NCBI RefSeq assembly: GCF_021725675.1
Contig: NZ_JAKJPO010000004.1
Location: 186,001-250,000, forward strand
Length of the DNA stretch: 64,000 nt
Source: Marilutibacter chinensis
GTDB taxonomy: Bacteria > Pseudomonadota > Gammaproteobacteria > Xanthomonadales > Xanthomonadaceae
Direction of reading: 5' to 3'
The notes under the pieces are model-generated. The model was not told the origin of the DNA, ran no database searches, and was given only the letters and a program-made list of their open reading frames with translations. Position numbers and translations under genes: made by a program. Positions 8,375-17,435 of the stretch are shown here, piece after piece; positions within the stretch are counted from its first letter, which is position 1, and each line of letters starts with the position of its first letter.

Positions 8375-9706
8375 GTGCAGCGACAAGGCCTACGACATCC
8401 CGCCCGCCTGATTCCGCTGGCCTTCCTCACGATCATCCTGATCGGCACCGGATTGCTGATGCTGCCGGCCGCCTCGGCCAGCGGACAGTCGGCGCCCTGG
8501 CTGACCGCGCTGTTCACCGCGACATCGGCGGTCTGCGTGACCGGGCTGGTGGTGGTCGACACGCCGACCTACTGGTCGACCTTCGGCCAGGTGGTGATCA
8601 TGGGCCTGTTCCAGGTCGGCGGCTTCGGCATCATGGCCGGCGCGACCCTGATGGGCATGCTGGTCGCCGGACGCCTGAACCTCGGCACCCGCGTCGCCGC
8701 CCAGGCCGAGACCCGGCTGGGGCTGGGCAATGTCGGCGGCGTGGTGAGGATCGTGCTGCTGACGACCTTCATCGTCGAGGCGAGCGCGGCGCTGGTGCTG
8801 GCCCTGCGGCTGCACCTGAGCTACGACTACTCCTGGGGCATGGCGCTGTGGGAGGGCGTGTTCCACGCGATCTCGGCGTTCAACAACGCAGGCTTCGCGC
8901 TATGGTCCAACAGCCTGATGGGCTTTGCCAGCGATGCCTGGATCATGATCTCGATCAGCCTGGCGGTGGTGCTGGGCGGACTCGGTTTCCCGGTGCTCTA
9001 CGAGCTGCGGCAGAAGCTGTTCAATTACCGGCGCTGGTCGGTGCACACCAAGATCACCCTGCTCGGCAGCCTGGTGCTGGCGCTCGCGGGCGCGGTGGTG
9101 CTGGCGCTGTACGAATGGCGCAACCCGGACACGCTCGCCCCGATGACCCTGCACGGCAAGCTGCTGAGCGTGATGTTCGGCGCGATCACCGCGCGCACCG
9201 CCGGCTTCAACTCGATCGACACCGGCGCGATGACGCTGGAGAGCCAGGCCGCGACCTGGGCGATGATGTTCATCGGCGGCGGCAGCGCGAGCACCGCCGG
9301 CGGGATCAAGCTGACCACCTTCTTCCTGCTCGGCTTCGCGGTGTGGTCGGAGATCCGCAACGAGCCCGACACCATCGCGTTCGGCCGCCGCATCCCCAAC
9401 GAGACCCTTCGGATGGCGCTGACCGTGGTGCTGATGGCGATGACCGTGCTGTCGTTCGGCACGCTGGCGCTGATGAGCGTGACCGACTTCGCGCTGCACG
9501 ACGTGATCTTCGAGGCGGTGTCCGCCATCTCCACCGTCGGCCTGTCCACCGGCATCACCGGCGAACTGCCACCGGTCGCGCAGGGCATCGTCATCGTGTT
9601 GATGTACGTAGGCCGCGTCGGCTCGGTGACCCTGGCCACCGGCCTGGCGCTGCGCGCACGCCGCCGTCTGTACCGCTACCCGGAGGAGCGCCCGATCGTT
9701 GGCTGA
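8375..9706 (+). CDS. ktrB: Potassium uptake channel subunit, TrkH/KtrB family
   Basis: Membrane-embedded K+ translocating subunit expected to work with the RCK subunit encoded next. From a GTG at 8375 the product is 443 residues, the usual KtrB size. A GGA 8 nt before this GTG supports the start, although the frame is open back to an ATG at 8261 that lacks a ribosome binding site. Four selectivity-filter loops are visible: TSAVCVTGL, NNAGFAL, TARTAGFNS and ISTVGLSTG, each with its glycine. Eight or more hydrophobic segments and the pore-gating glycine-rich GGGSASTAGGIK loop are present. Divergent from ruvB and followed after 159 bp by ktrA. Confidence 0.93.
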   Translation: MQRQGLRHPARLIPLAFLTIILIGTGLLMLPAASASGQSAPWLTALFTATSAVCVTGLVVVDTPTYWSTFGQVVIMGLFQVGGFGIMAGATLMGMLVAGRLNLGTRVAAQAETRLGLGNVGGVVRIVLLTTFIVEASAALVLALRLHLSYDYSWGMALWEGVFHAISAFNNAGFALWSNSLMGFASDAWIMISISLAVVLGGLGFPVLYELRQKLFNYRRWSVHTKITLLGSLVLALAGAVVLALYEWRNPDTLAPMTLHGKLLSVMFGAITARTAGFNSIDTGAMTLESQAATWAMMFIGGGSASTAGGIKLTTFFLLGFAVWSEIRNEPDTIAFGRRIPNETLRMALTVVLMAMTVLSFGTLALMSVTDFALHDVIFEAVSAISTVGLSTGITGELPPVAQGIVIVLMYVGRVGSVTLATGLALRARRRLYRYPEERPIVG

Positions 9707-9865
9707 GGCCCTGCGCTCCCGCCCGGCAGGAACCGCGCCGCCACGCAAGGGGCCGGGCCCGCTCGCCCGTGCCGCGGCGCCATCGCTGCGTCGCCCGTTG
9801 GCATACACTTCCCCATTCTTCCCTGCAGCCCGGGCAGACGGTGCCCGACGCGGACGACGCCGAGC

Positions 9866-10543
9866 ATGAAGACAGGTTCCAAACCCGCCACCCAGAGCGA
9901 CAGCATCGCGGTCATCGGCCTGGGCCGGTTCGGCGGCGCGGTCGCCGAATCCCTGATGCGGCTGGGCCACGAGGTCCTCGGCATCGACGCCAACGGCGAG
10001 CTCGTGCAGAAGTGGTCCGACCGCCTGACCCACGTGGTGCAGGCCGACGCCACCGACGCCGAGGCGCTGCGCCAGCTCGGCATGAACCACATCCAGCACG
10101 CGGTGGTCGGCATCGGCAGCGACATCGAGGCCAGCGTGCTGACCGTGCTCGCGCTGGAGGAGCTGGGCGTGCGCGACATCTGGGCGAAGGCCACCGGCAC
10201 CCGCCATGGCCTGATCCTCGAGCGCACCGGCGCCCGCCACGTGGTCCACCCGGAGGCAGCGATGGGCGAACGCGTCGCCCACCTGGTCACCGGCAAGATG
10301 ATGGACTTCCTGGAGTTCGAGGACGGCTTCGCGATCGCCAAGACCAAGGCCCCGGAAGAGGCCCTGGAAAAGACCCTGAGCGAGTCGAACCTGCGCCAGA
10401 AGCACGGCATCACCGTGGTAGGCCTCAAGCGCCGGCACGCCGACTTCATCTACGCGCAGGCCGACACCTACATCGAGCCCGGCGACATCCTGGTCATCTC
10501 CGGCCCGACCAGCCTGATCGAGAAGTTCGCCGCGCTGGAGTGA
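9866..10543 (+). CDS. ktrA: Regulatory RCK subunit of potassium transporter, TrkA/KtrA family
   Basis: Cytoplasmic nucleotide-binding ring subunit that gates the K+ channel subunit. The 225 residues hold an N-terminal Rossmann RCK domain with the dinucleotide motif GLGRFGGA (about residues 15-22) and an acidic residue ending the second strand (LGIDANG), followed by a C-terminal RCK_C domain ending in GDILVISGP. One RCK module identifies it as KtrA-like rather than the duplicated TrkA of enterics. The 159-bp gap after ktrB is long for a two-gene operon and may hold a second promoter. Confidence 0.93.
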   Translation: MKTGSKPATQSDSIAVIGLGRFGGAVAESLMRLGHEVLGIDANGELVQKWSDRLTHVVQADATDAEALRQLGMNHIQHAVVGIGSDIEASVLTVLALEELGVRDIWAKATGTRHGLILERTGARHVVHPEAAMGERVAHLVTGKMMDFLEFEDGFAIAKTKAPEEALEKTLSESNLRQKHGITVVGLKRRHADFIYAQADTYIEPGDILVISGPTSLIEKFAALE

Positions 10544-10655
10544 TGCGCGGCCGGCGGCTGGCTCGCCTCCGCCAGTCCCCGGCTTGCCGGCCGGCACGCT
10601 CCGGCCCGCAGCCGGCTCGCGAACGCATGCTTCCGATCCTGTTGCCGCGGGAGGC

Positions 10656-11009
10656 CTATTTGCCCAGCAATGCCAGCAGGCCCTTGCGCTGCGAGGGCTT
10701 CAGGCCGCGGAACCGTGCGAGCAGGTCGGCCTCGTCCGCGTTGCGCACGACACCGGGCCGGTACGCGGGCGCGGGCTCGGCGACATGCGCGTCGTCCGTC
10801 GCCACGCCCTCGATCAGGTACTCCAGGGTCAGCCCGTCCTCGGCGACCAGCCGGCGGATCCCGGCCAGGTTCTCCAGGCGCGGCTGCGCGAGCCCGGCCT
10901 CCCATTTGGAAATCGTCGCCTTGGTGACATCCAGCTCGAAGCCGATCTGTTCCTGGGACCAGCCACGGGCATCCCGGAAGCGCTTGAATCGGATGCCGAA
11001 ATGCTCCAT
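10656..11009 (-). CDS. XRE-family helix-turn-helix transcriptional regulator
   Basis: A 117-residue DNA-binding protein. Residues about 6-60 form a Cro/C1-type helix-turn-helix (FKRFRDARGWSQEQIGFE, then VTKATISKWEAGLAQPRLEN). The remainder is a short charged tail, probably for dimerisation. I chose the ATG at 11009 because the helix-turn-helix starts just after it and upstream sequence looks non-coding. It sits between kup (same strand, downstream) and ktrA (tail to tail). Two copies of a GTTTCC/GGAAAC element lie 21-72 bp upstream, the pattern expected for autoregulation. A link to potassium genes is suggested only by location; the target genes are unknown. Confidence 0.85.
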   Translation of the reverse strand: MEHFGIRFKRFRDARGWSQEQIGFELDVTKATISKWEAGLAQPRLENLAGIRRLVAEDGLTLEYLIEGVATDDAHVAEPAPAYRPGVVRNADEADLLARFRGLKPSQRKGLLALLGK

Positions 11010-11029
11010 GGCGGCATTCTCGGCGGCTC

Positions 11030-11081
11030 GGAAACCTCTGTCGTTTCCTTTTACATGCGCATACGGTTTCCATTTGGAAAC
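11030..11081. promoter_or_regulatory. Candidate operator pair for the XRE regulator (GTTTCC/GGAAAC palindromes)
   Basis: Two inverted-repeat sites lie just upstream of the regulator start. Site 1 (11030-11048) is GGAAAC, 7 nt, GTTTCC. Site 2 (11066-11081) is GTTTCCA, 2 nt, TGGAAAC, a near-perfect 16-bp palindrome. A palindromic ATGCGCAT (11055-11062) lies between them. Local base composition is more AT-rich than the surroundings. The arrangement resembles tandem operators of autoregulated XRE repressors; binding is inferred. Confidence 0.5.
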
Positions 11082-11264
11082 ACGGACACGGCTGGCGCCG
11101 GTGAACGGCATCGCCTGACGAACGGTGGCGGGCCGCCGCTCTCCGCGGCCTGGGTATCGCCTGCCGCCCTGGCGCGCCCGCATGGATCGGTGGCGCAGCC
11201 CCATCGGAACCCCGGCGCCGCGGCGGGGATCGCGACGGCGCGCCCGACCGGGCCGCCGCGGCCC

Positions 11265-13175
11265 TCAGATCTCGACCTGGGTGCCGAGCTCGACCAGGCG
11301 GTTGCCGGGGATGTGGAAGTAGCCGGCGACGGGGGCCGCGTTGCGGTGCATGGTGGCGAACAGCTTGTCGCGCCAGATCGGCATGCCGTCGCGGCGGGCG
11401 ACCGCGACGATGCTTTCGCGGCTGAGGAAGTAGGTGGTGTCCATCGGGTCCATCGACAGGTCGCAGACGTCGCAGGTCTGCATCAGCGCCAGCGGCACGT
11501 CCGGGGTTTCCATGAAGCCGAACCGCAACAGCACCTTGTAGAAGCCGTCGCCGATCTGCTCGACGATCATCCGCTTGTGCGAATACGGCACGTTGAGGGT
11601 GGCGACGGTCAGGAACACGTTCTGCTCGTGCAGGACCTTGTTGTGCTTGAGGTTGTGCAGGAACGCGTGCGGCACCACGTTCTTGTCGGCGGTCAGGAAC
11701 ACCGCCGTGCCCGGCACCCGCACCGGCGGCGCCAGCATCAGGCTGGGCAGGAAGGTGCGCAGGTCGATGCCCTCCTTCTGGATCTCCGCGCGCAGCAGCT
11801 TGCGGCCACGGCGCCAGGTGCGCAGCATCGTGAACAGCACGACGCCCAGCGCCACCGGGAACCAGCCGCCCTGCGGGATCTTGACGAAGTTGGCGGCGAA
11901 GAAGGCCAGGTCGATGCACAGCAGCGCCAGGCAGAACGGCAGCACCCAGACCCGCCAGCGCGGCCACAGCGCGCGCGCGACCACCGCCAGCAGCACGGTG
12001 TCGATCAGCATCGTCATCGACATCGACACGCCGTAGGCGTTGGCCAGCGCCGAGGAACTGCCGAAGCCGATCACCAGTCCGACGACGATCACCATCATCG
12101 TCCAGTTGATGCCGGGGATGTAGATCTGGCTGATGTTGCTGCTGGAGGTGTGGCGCACGGTCATCCGCGGGATGTAGCCCAGCTGCATCGCCTGCTGGGC
12201 GACCGAGAAACCACCGGTGATCACCGCCTGCGAGGCCATCACCGTGGCCGCGGTCGACAGCACGATCAGCGGAATCAAGCCCCATTCCGGCACGCCCATG
12301 TAGAACGGGTTGCGCGCGGCGACCGGGTTCTCCAGCACCAGCGCGCCCTGCCCCAGGTAGTTCAGCATCAGCGCCGGCAGCACGAAGAAATACCAGGCGT
12401 GGCGGATCGGACGGGCGCCGAAACGGCCCAGGTCGGTGTAGATCGCCTCGCCGCCGGTGACCGCCAGGATCACCGCACCGAGGATGAAGATGCCGCCCCA
12501 GGCATGGTCGGCGAAGAACCGCACCGCCCACAGCGGATTGACCGCCTGCAGTACCTGTGGCGCATGCAGGATGTCGGCGATGCCCAGCACCGCCAGCACC
12601 AGGAACCAGATCCCGGCGATCGGCCCGAACACCAGGCGGGCGACACGCGCAGTGTCGTGACGCTGGATCGCGAACAGCGCGATCAGCACCACCAGGGTCA
12701 CCGGGATCACCACCACGCCGAGGTCCGGCGAGACCACTTCCAGGCCCTCCACCGCCGCCAGCACCGAGATCGCCGGGGTGATCACGCCGTCGCTGAAGAA
12801 CAGCGCCGCACCGAAGATGCCGACCACGCCGATCACGTAGACCGAACGCGAGCCCTTCGACAGGCTGCGCTGCGCCAGCGCCATCAGCGCCATGATGCCG
12901 CCCTCGCCCTCGTTGTCCGCGCGCAGGATCACCGTCACGTACTTGAGCGCGACCACCAGCATCAGCGACCAGAACACCAGCGACAACAGGCCGAGCACGT
13001 TGTCGTGGTTGGGCTGCAGGCCGTAGTGCGGCGAGAACGCCTCCTTCAGGGTGTACAGCGGACTGGTGCCGATGTCGCCGAAGACGACGGCCATCGCGCC
13101 GATCATCAGACCGCGCAGGCCGTTGTCCTTTTCGCTCGGCCGCGTGGACGATGCTGGAGTCGTGGAATCGTTCAT
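11265..13175 (-). CDS. kup: Low-affinity potassium transport protein Kup
   Basis: Inner-membrane K+/H+ symporter of the KUP/HAK/KT family. Using the ATG at 13175 (MNDSTTP...) the product is 636 residues, as expected for the family. It opens with the signature [21 protein letters not shown] and carries about twelve membrane segments up to residue about 440, then a cytosolic C-terminal domain ending in [10 protein letters not shown]. Sequence upstream of the start is a non-coding leader although the frame stays open. It is 38 bp upstream of the ruvA stop on the same strand, so ruvCA and kup may be transcribed together. Confidence 0.96.
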   Translation of the reverse strand: MNDSTTPASSTRPSEKDNGLRGLMIGAMAVVFGDIGTSPLYTLKEAFSPHYGLQPNHDNVLGLLSLVFWSLMLVVALKYVTVILRADNEGEGGIMALMALAQRSLSKGSRSVYVIGVVGIFGAALFFSDGVITPAISVLAAVEGLEVVSPDLGVVVIPVTLVVLIALFAIQRHDTARVARLVFGPIAGIWFLVLAVLGIADILHAPQVLQAVNPLWAVRFFADHAWGGIFILGAVILAVTGGEAIYTDLGRFGARPIRHAWYFFVLPALMLNYLGQGALVLENPVAARNPFYMGVPEWGLIPLIVLSTAATVMASQAVITGGFSVAQQAMQLGYIPRMTVRHTSSSNISQIYIPGINWTMMVIVVGLVIGFGSSSALANAYGVSMSMTMLIDTVLLAVVARALWPRWRVWVLPFCLALLCIDLAFFAANFVKIPQGGWFPVALGVVLFTMLRTWRRGRKLLRAEIQKEGIDLRTFLPSLMLAPPVRVPGTAVFLTADKNVVPHAFLHNLKHNKVLHEQNVFLTVATLNVPYSHKRMIVEQIGDGFYKVLLRFGFMETPDVPLALMQTCDVCDLSMDPMDTTYFLSRESIVAVARRDGMPIWRDKLFATMHRNAAPVAGYFHIPGNRLVELGTQVEI

Positions 13176-13213
13176 GGGATGAACTGTGATGAGGGTGGTG
13201 GGCGACGGCCGGC

Positions 13214-13804
13214 TCAGCGGAGCGCGGATTTCAGCGCCTTGCGGATGATGGTGGCGGCATCGTCGCCGGCCTCGGTCGCGGCCTTGGCCATGCGCGCGGC
13301 CTCGGCCGGCTTGTAGCCGAGCTGCTGCAGGGCGACGACCGCCTCGCTCTGGGCGTCGGCGGGAATCCCGCCGCCCGTCAGCGACACGCCGCCTCCGACA
13401 AGGTCGGCGGCACGATCGCGCAGCTCGACGACCATGCGCTCGGCGGTCTTCTTGCCGATCCCGGGGATACGGGTCAGCGCGGTCACGTCGCCGGCCTGCA
13501 CCAGCCGCGCGAACTCGTCGACGCTGACGCCCGAGAGTACCGCAAGCGCGATCCTGGCGCCGATTCCGGACACCTTCTGCACGTCGCGGAACAGGCGCCG
13601 CTCGGCCTCGCGCATGAAGCCGTACAGCGAGACGCTGTCCTCCTTCTGCGCGTAGTGGGTGAACAGCGCGACCTCGCGGCCGATGTCCGGCAGGTCGTAG
13701 AACGTGCTCATCGGCGCCTCCAGCTCGTAGCCGACGCCGTGGACGTCGATCACCAGCCATGGCGGCTGCTTGTGCACCAGGGTGCCTTTCAGTCGACCGA
13801 TCAT
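13214..13804 (-). CDS. ruvA: Holliday junction branch migration protein RuvA
   Basis: Tetrameric junction-binding partner of RuvB. From the ATG at 13804 the product is 196 residues (family about 200). An N-terminal OB-fold domain starts [10 protein letters not shown]. Two helix-hairpin-helix motifs follow (about residues 70-130: [15 protein letters not shown] and [18 protein letters not shown]), then a flexible linker and the C-terminal RuvB-binding domain ([15 protein letters not shown]). The reading frame is open further upstream but the OB-fold fixes the start. Confidence 0.97.
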   Translation of the reverse strand: MIGRLKGTLVHKQPPWLVIDVHGVGYELEAPMSTFYDLPDIGREVALFTHYAQKEDSVSLYGFMREAERRLFRDVQKVSGIGARIALAVLSGVSVDEFARLVQAGDVTALTRIPGIGKKTAERMVVELRDRAADLVGGGVSLTGGGIPADAQSEAVVALQQLGYKPAEAARMAKAATEAGDDAATIIRKALKSALR

Positions 13805-13913
13805 TGCCTGTCCCCCCAGACGCAGGCGCGGATGGATTGCCACGCGGCAGTCTCCCGCATGGTTGATCGCGGCGCGACCGCTGCGGGCGCGATGGATGGC
13901 GACACGGAAGTGC

Positions 13914-14447
13914 TCAACCCCGCCTCCGCAACTGGTTGACCGCAATGCCGGTGCGACCGGCGGTGGCGCTCATGTGGGCATGGGTCAGCGCGATCGCCAG
14001 CGCGTCGCCGGCGTCGGCCTGCAGCTTCGCATCGCCCAGGTTCAGCAGCAGCCGCACCATGTGCTGGACCTGTTGCTTGTCGGCCGCACCACGCCCGACC
14101 AGCGACTGCTTGATCACCCGCGGCGCGTATTCGCTGACCGGCAGGCGCCGCCGGACCACCGTCGCCAGCGCGGCACCGCGTGCGTGGCCGAGCTTCAGCG
14201 CCGAGGTCGCCGACTTGTCCATGAATACCGTCTCGATCGCGACCTGGTCGGGGCGCCATTCGTCGAGCGCGGCCTCCAGCCCTTCGCACAGCAGCCCGAG
14301 CCGGGACGGGAAGTCCTCCGCGTCGAGCAGCCTGAGCACACCCGCATGCACGTAGCGGCAGCGGCCATCGGCGCCGACATCGATCACGCCCAGCCCTGTG
14401 CGCTGCGAACCGGGATCGATGCCGAGGATGCGGGAGGAAATGCGCAC
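13914..14447 (-). CDS. ruvC: Crossover junction endodeoxyribonuclease RuvC
   Basis: Dimeric Holliday junction resolvase of the RNase H fold. I choose a GTG at 14447 (product begins with [12 protein letters not shown] after the initiator, 177 residues), because it has a GGA 7 nt upstream and leaves only the few residues normal before the active-site aspartate in [12 protein letters not shown]. An ATG at 14492 would add 15 residues. Further acidic catalytic residues are seen in IETVFMDKS and in the C-terminal [14 protein letters not shown] segment. It lies upstream of ruvA. Confidence 0.94.
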   Translation of the reverse strand: MRISSRILGIDPGSQRTGLGVIDVGADGRCRYVHAGVLRLLDAEDFPSRLGLLCEGLEAALDEWRPDQVAIETVFMDKSATSALKLGHARGAALATVVRRRLPVSEYAPRVIKQSLVGRGAADKQQVQHMVRLLLNLGDAKLQADAGDALAIALTHAHMSATAGRTGIAVNQLRRRG

Positions 14448-14584
14448 GCTAGCGTCCGCCACCGGAGCGTGCGTCCCCGTGCGGGACGGCATTCCGGCGG
14501 CGCCAGCCGGATCGGGCCACGAGCGGCGCCACGCCCGCCTCCCGCATTGGATGAACGCAAGTCACGGTGTCCAGCCTACGCGGA

Positions 14585-15325
14585 TTACGCGTAGGCGTCC
14601 TCACCCAGCTCGGCGTTGGAGTAGACGTTCTGCACGTCGTCGAGGTCCTCCAGCCAGTCCAGCAGCCTGGCGACCTGCTGGGCGGTCTCGCCCTCGACCG
14701 CGACGTCGTTGTCGGCCCGGTAGGTGACCTCGGCCTGGGCCGCCTCAAGGCCGGCCGCGATCATCGCCGCACTGACCGCGTCGAATGCCTCCGGCGAGGT
14801 CAACACGTCGATCGAGCCGTCTTCGGGATAGACCACCACGTCGTCGGCGCCGGCCTCGATCGCGGCCTCGGTGATCGCATCCTCGTCCGAACCGGGGGCG
14901 AAACTGAGCACGCCGAGCTTGCGGAACATGAACGCGACCGAGCCGTCGGTGCCGAGATTGCCACCGAACTTGCCGAACGCGTGGCGCACGTCGGCGACGG
15001 TTCGGACCTTGTTGTCTGTCAGGCAGTCGACGATCACCGCGACCCCGCCCGGCGCATAGCCCTCGTAGCGGATCTCCTCGTAATTGACGCCCTCGAGCTC
15101 GCCGGTCGCCTTCTTGACCGCGCGCTCGACCACGTCCTTGCTCATGTTCGCGCCCAGCGCCTTGTCGATCGCGGTGCGCAGGCGCGGATTGTTGGAAGGA
15201 TCGCCGCCGCCGGCACGCGCGGCGACGGAGATCTCGCGGATGATCTTGGTGAACATCTTGCCGCGCTTGGCGTCCTGGGCGCCCTTGCGGTGCTGGATGT
15301 TGGCCCATTTGGAATGACCGGCCAT
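14585..15325 (-). CDS. yebC: YebC/PmpR family protein
   Basis: Conserved protein encoded next to ruvC in many proteobacteria. Members act as transcriptional regulators, and recent work links some to relief of ribosome stalling (family knowledge). From the ATG at 15325 the product is 246 residues, starting [20 protein letters not shown], the family signature. All three domains appear intact, including the [17 protein letters not shown] motif and the acidic C-terminus. It lies 137 bp upstream of ruvC on the same strand. Confidence 0.96.
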   Translation of the reverse strand: MAGHSKWANIQHRKGAQDAKRGKMFTKIIREISVAARAGGGDPSNNPRLRTAIDKALGANMSKDVVERAVKKATGELEGVNYEEIRYEGYAPGGVAVIVDCLTDNKVRTVADVRHAFGKFGGNLGTDGSVAFMFRKLGVLSFAPGSDEDAITEAAIEAGADDVVVYPEDGSIDVLTSPEAFDAVSAAMIAAGLEAAQAEVTYRADNDVAVEGETAQQVARLLDWLEDLDDVQNVYSNAELGEDAYA

Positions 15326-15456
15326 GGTGTCCTGGATCGCCTGCCTGGTGGCTTGCCTGATGGCTCGCCCTGTAAAAAGGAGAGGTGCGCCGTCCGGAGG
15401 CCCGCGACGGGCCGGCCCGGATGGGCTTTGCTGCGGCGCGCAATTATAGGCAAGCC

Positions 15457-16095
15457 TCAGGCGTCGTGCAGGAACCGCCCGTTGCGCAGGAAATGGGCGG
15501 CCTGGCGGGCCGCGTCCGCCGAGAACGCCAGCCCGGTATGGCTGGCCGACACCACGCAGTGGTCGGCCAGGCCCGGCAGGTGGGTCTCGGCCAGTGCCAC
15601 CGTGCCGTCGGACTCGCCCTCGAAGCGGGTCAGCAGGCGGCCCATGCCGCGCGCGACGTTGCCGGCGACCATGCCCACCGGAGGCCCGCCCTGCCACGGC
15701 GGACAGCCCTGCTGCAGCAGCCGCCCGCTGCGGCCGAGCACCAGGCCCGTCCACGTGCGCCGCCCCAGGGTGCGCGCGGCCACGCTGCCGCACAGCGGCG
15801 ATCCCAGGCAGACCATCCGCACGACCGGCAGGTCCGGCTCGCGCCGCAACGCCTCCATGCCGACCATGCCGCCGAGGCTGTGCCCGACCAGATGCACGGG
15901 AGGGCCGCCCTTCAGCCGTTCGATCAGCGCTTCGATGGCGGGCTCCGGGCCACCGAAGATGCTGGGGTAACCGAACACCTCGACCCGAAAGCCGTGCCCG
16001 CGCAATCGCCGCGCCAGCGGTGCCATCCAGGATTTCGCGTTCCAGATGCCGTGCAGCAGCAGCACGCGCGGGACGGACGGATCGACTGGGCTCAT
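15457..16095 (-). CDS. Small alpha/beta-fold hydrolase, lipase/PGAP1-like
   Basis: A 212-residue cytoplasmic protein (no signal peptide). It has the alpha/beta-hydrolase nucleophile elbow GHSLGG (about residues 72-77) and an N-terminal oxyanion strand [14 protein letters not shown]. Likely catalytic His is in SASHTG (about residue 187) and an acid in EGESDGTV. The family includes lipase-like esterases and acyltransferases; the substrate cannot be read from sequence. It lies upstream of yebC on the same strand with a 131-bp gap. Confidence 0.8.
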   Translation of the reverse strand: MSPVDPSVPRVLLLHGIWNAKSWMAPLARRLRGHGFRVEVFGYPSIFGGPEPAIEALIERLKGGPPVHLVGHSLGGMVGMEALRREPDLPVVRMVCLGSPLCGSVAARTLGRRTWTGLVLGRSGRLLQQGCPPWQGGPPVGMVAGNVARGMGRLLTRFEGESDGTVALAETHLPGLADHCVVSASHTGLAFSADAARQAAHFLRNGRFLHDA

Positions 16096-16347
16096 GCGGG
16101 GCAGTGTCGGGCACGGACCGCCATGACGACAATGCCCGGCGGCCGCAGCCGGCGCTCACGCGTACCGGCCAGGGCAGACCAGGACGACACCCGGGCGGCC
16201 ACGCGGCCGCGAAGGCCCGCCTCACCCGCGCCGATCGTCGCCGGACGGATCGGCGGACGACGGATCGACGGAGCGGCCGTCGCGCGTGACAGACCGGACG
16301 GAGCGTCGCCCGCGCCCCGCCGCGTCACGAAGTCCCGTCCGTTGCGT

Positions 16348-16905
16348 TCAGCGACCGGCGCGGCCGAACTCGCGGGCGACCCAGTCGTCGACCAGCCGCT
16401 TCTCGTGGGCCAGCGGATCGCTGTTGAAGTGGCGACTGGTCCGCTGCAGGTAGCCGAGATCGGCCAGCCTGGGTTCGCCCTGGCCAATCACCCGGTCGTC
16501 GGCGTCGTAGCGGGTAAAGCTCAGCCAGAGCCGAGGCGGATAGATGTCGCGCATCACGCGGATACGGTCGGCGTTCATCCCGCGACCGGGCTCGTAGTCG
16601 CCGGCACGGTCGATGTTGGTGATGCGGATGTCGACCCGCTGGCCCGCCGGCAACGCCTTGCCGACGCGCTCGCGGAGGTACTCGGCCAGCTCGACGACCC
16701 AGTTGCCCTGCTTGGCCTCCCAGCGATTGCCGCTGTAGCGGAGCTCGGTGAAACCGGCGGGATCGTCCCAGCTCACGCTCACCGGATGCCCGTTCTCCAA
16801 CTGGCGCGGGCGGTCCGGGTCGGTCACGGTCCGCGCGGCGGCCTGGGAGCCCGCGAGCAGCAGGACCGTCACGGCGGCGGTGCGGAAAAGGGTGTGCAGA
16901 TTCAT
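16348..16905 (-). CDS. DUF3016 domain-containing exported protein
   Basis: A 185-residue protein with an N-terminal signal peptide (about residues 1-25, ending SQAAART) and one DUF3016-like domain (VSVSWDDPAGFTELRYSG at the start, TNIDRAGDYEPGRG in the middle). DUF3016 proteins are small periplasmic proteins of unknown function, common in gammaproteobacteria. No catalytic motif is evident. A 252-bp stretch downstream (16096-16347) is GC-rich and holds no convincing gene. Confidence 0.72.
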   Translation of the reverse strand: MNLHTLFRTAAVTVLLLAGSQAAARTVTDPDRPRQLENGHPVSVSWDDPAGFTELRYSGNRWEAKQGNWVVELAEYLRERVGKALPAGQRVDIRITNIDRAGDYEPGRGMNADRIRVMRDIYPPRLWLSFTRYDADDRVIGQGEPRLADLGYLQRTSRHFNSDPLAHEKRLVDDWVAREFGRAGR

Positions 16906-17150
16906 CTCGATGGCTCCGGGGTCGTTGCGCTTGGATCAATGCCGCGGGTCGCTGCCCGCTCATTGTGCCTATACGTTCGACAAGCGCCGAAGCGTCGCGT
17001 TCACGGAACGGATCCGTTCAGCTGGCCCTGCACGCGATCAAGCGTGGTGCCGGCCCGATCGTGTTGATCCGCGAGGACGGACGGGCGGCCGCAGGGGCAC
17101 CCGTCCACCCGATCCGCTGCGATGGCACCCGGATCAATTGCAGCAACCGA

Positions 17151-17351
17151 TCAATGGCAGGGGTAGATCATCATCGGCCCGGGGCGGCCACTGGTCGTTC
17201 CCCGGGTGGCCACGTAGCCGTCGCACTCGATCCGCATGCCGCCGATCGCTTTGCCGTTGCTGTCGTAGCAGGTCCTCTCGCCCCACTCCTCGCCCAGTAT
17301 CGGGTACCGGGCCAGTGCGTTGCCGGCCAGCGCGGTCGCGCATGCCTGCAT
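17151..17351 (-). CDS. Small cysteine-containing hypothetical protein (doubtful gene)
   Basis: A 66-residue frame from the ATG at 17351 (open to 17414). The C-terminal half, ERTCYDSNGKAIGG then RIECDGYVATRGTTSG and a final PCH, has the look of small secreted cysteine-containing proteins (a Y-D-x-x-G-x-x-x-G turn, spaced cysteines, short C-terminal tail) such as DUF6289-type proteins. No convincing signal peptide is seen, so the 5' end may be degraded or the start misplaced. It could be a remnant or a chance frame. It lies just downstream of DUF3016 and aspS in an otherwise gene-free stretch. Confidence 0.35.
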   Translation of the reverse strand: MQACATALAGNALARYPILGEEWGERTCYDSNGKAIGGMRIECDGYVATRGTTSGRPGPMMIYPCH

Positions 17352-17435
17352 CCCCGTAACCGAACATCGGACGGCTCGCAGAGTGCAGCGACGAACATGA
17401 CATCGGCCGCGCACCGCGGTCGTGCGGCAGCCGCT

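Noticed and set aside
9816-9832. TTGGCATACACTTCCCC upstream of ktrA as a sigma-54 promoter
   Set aside because: The -24 GG is acceptable but the -12 element is TTCC instead of TTGC, and no activator site is visible.
13805-13945. N-terminal extension of RuvA using the longer open frame
   Set aside because: The conserved OB-fold begins at the ATG at 13804 and the extension has no similarity to RuvA.
16096-16347. Possible small gene between the hydrolase and DUF3016 genes
   Set aside because: Open frames exist in several frames but all are Arg/Pro-rich with no start signal or motif.
17006-17019. 14-bp perfect palindrome GAACGGATCCGTTC upstream of the DUF3016 gene
   Set aside because: Short, isolated and about 100 bp from the start, with no promoter elements next to it; such palindromes occur by chance.
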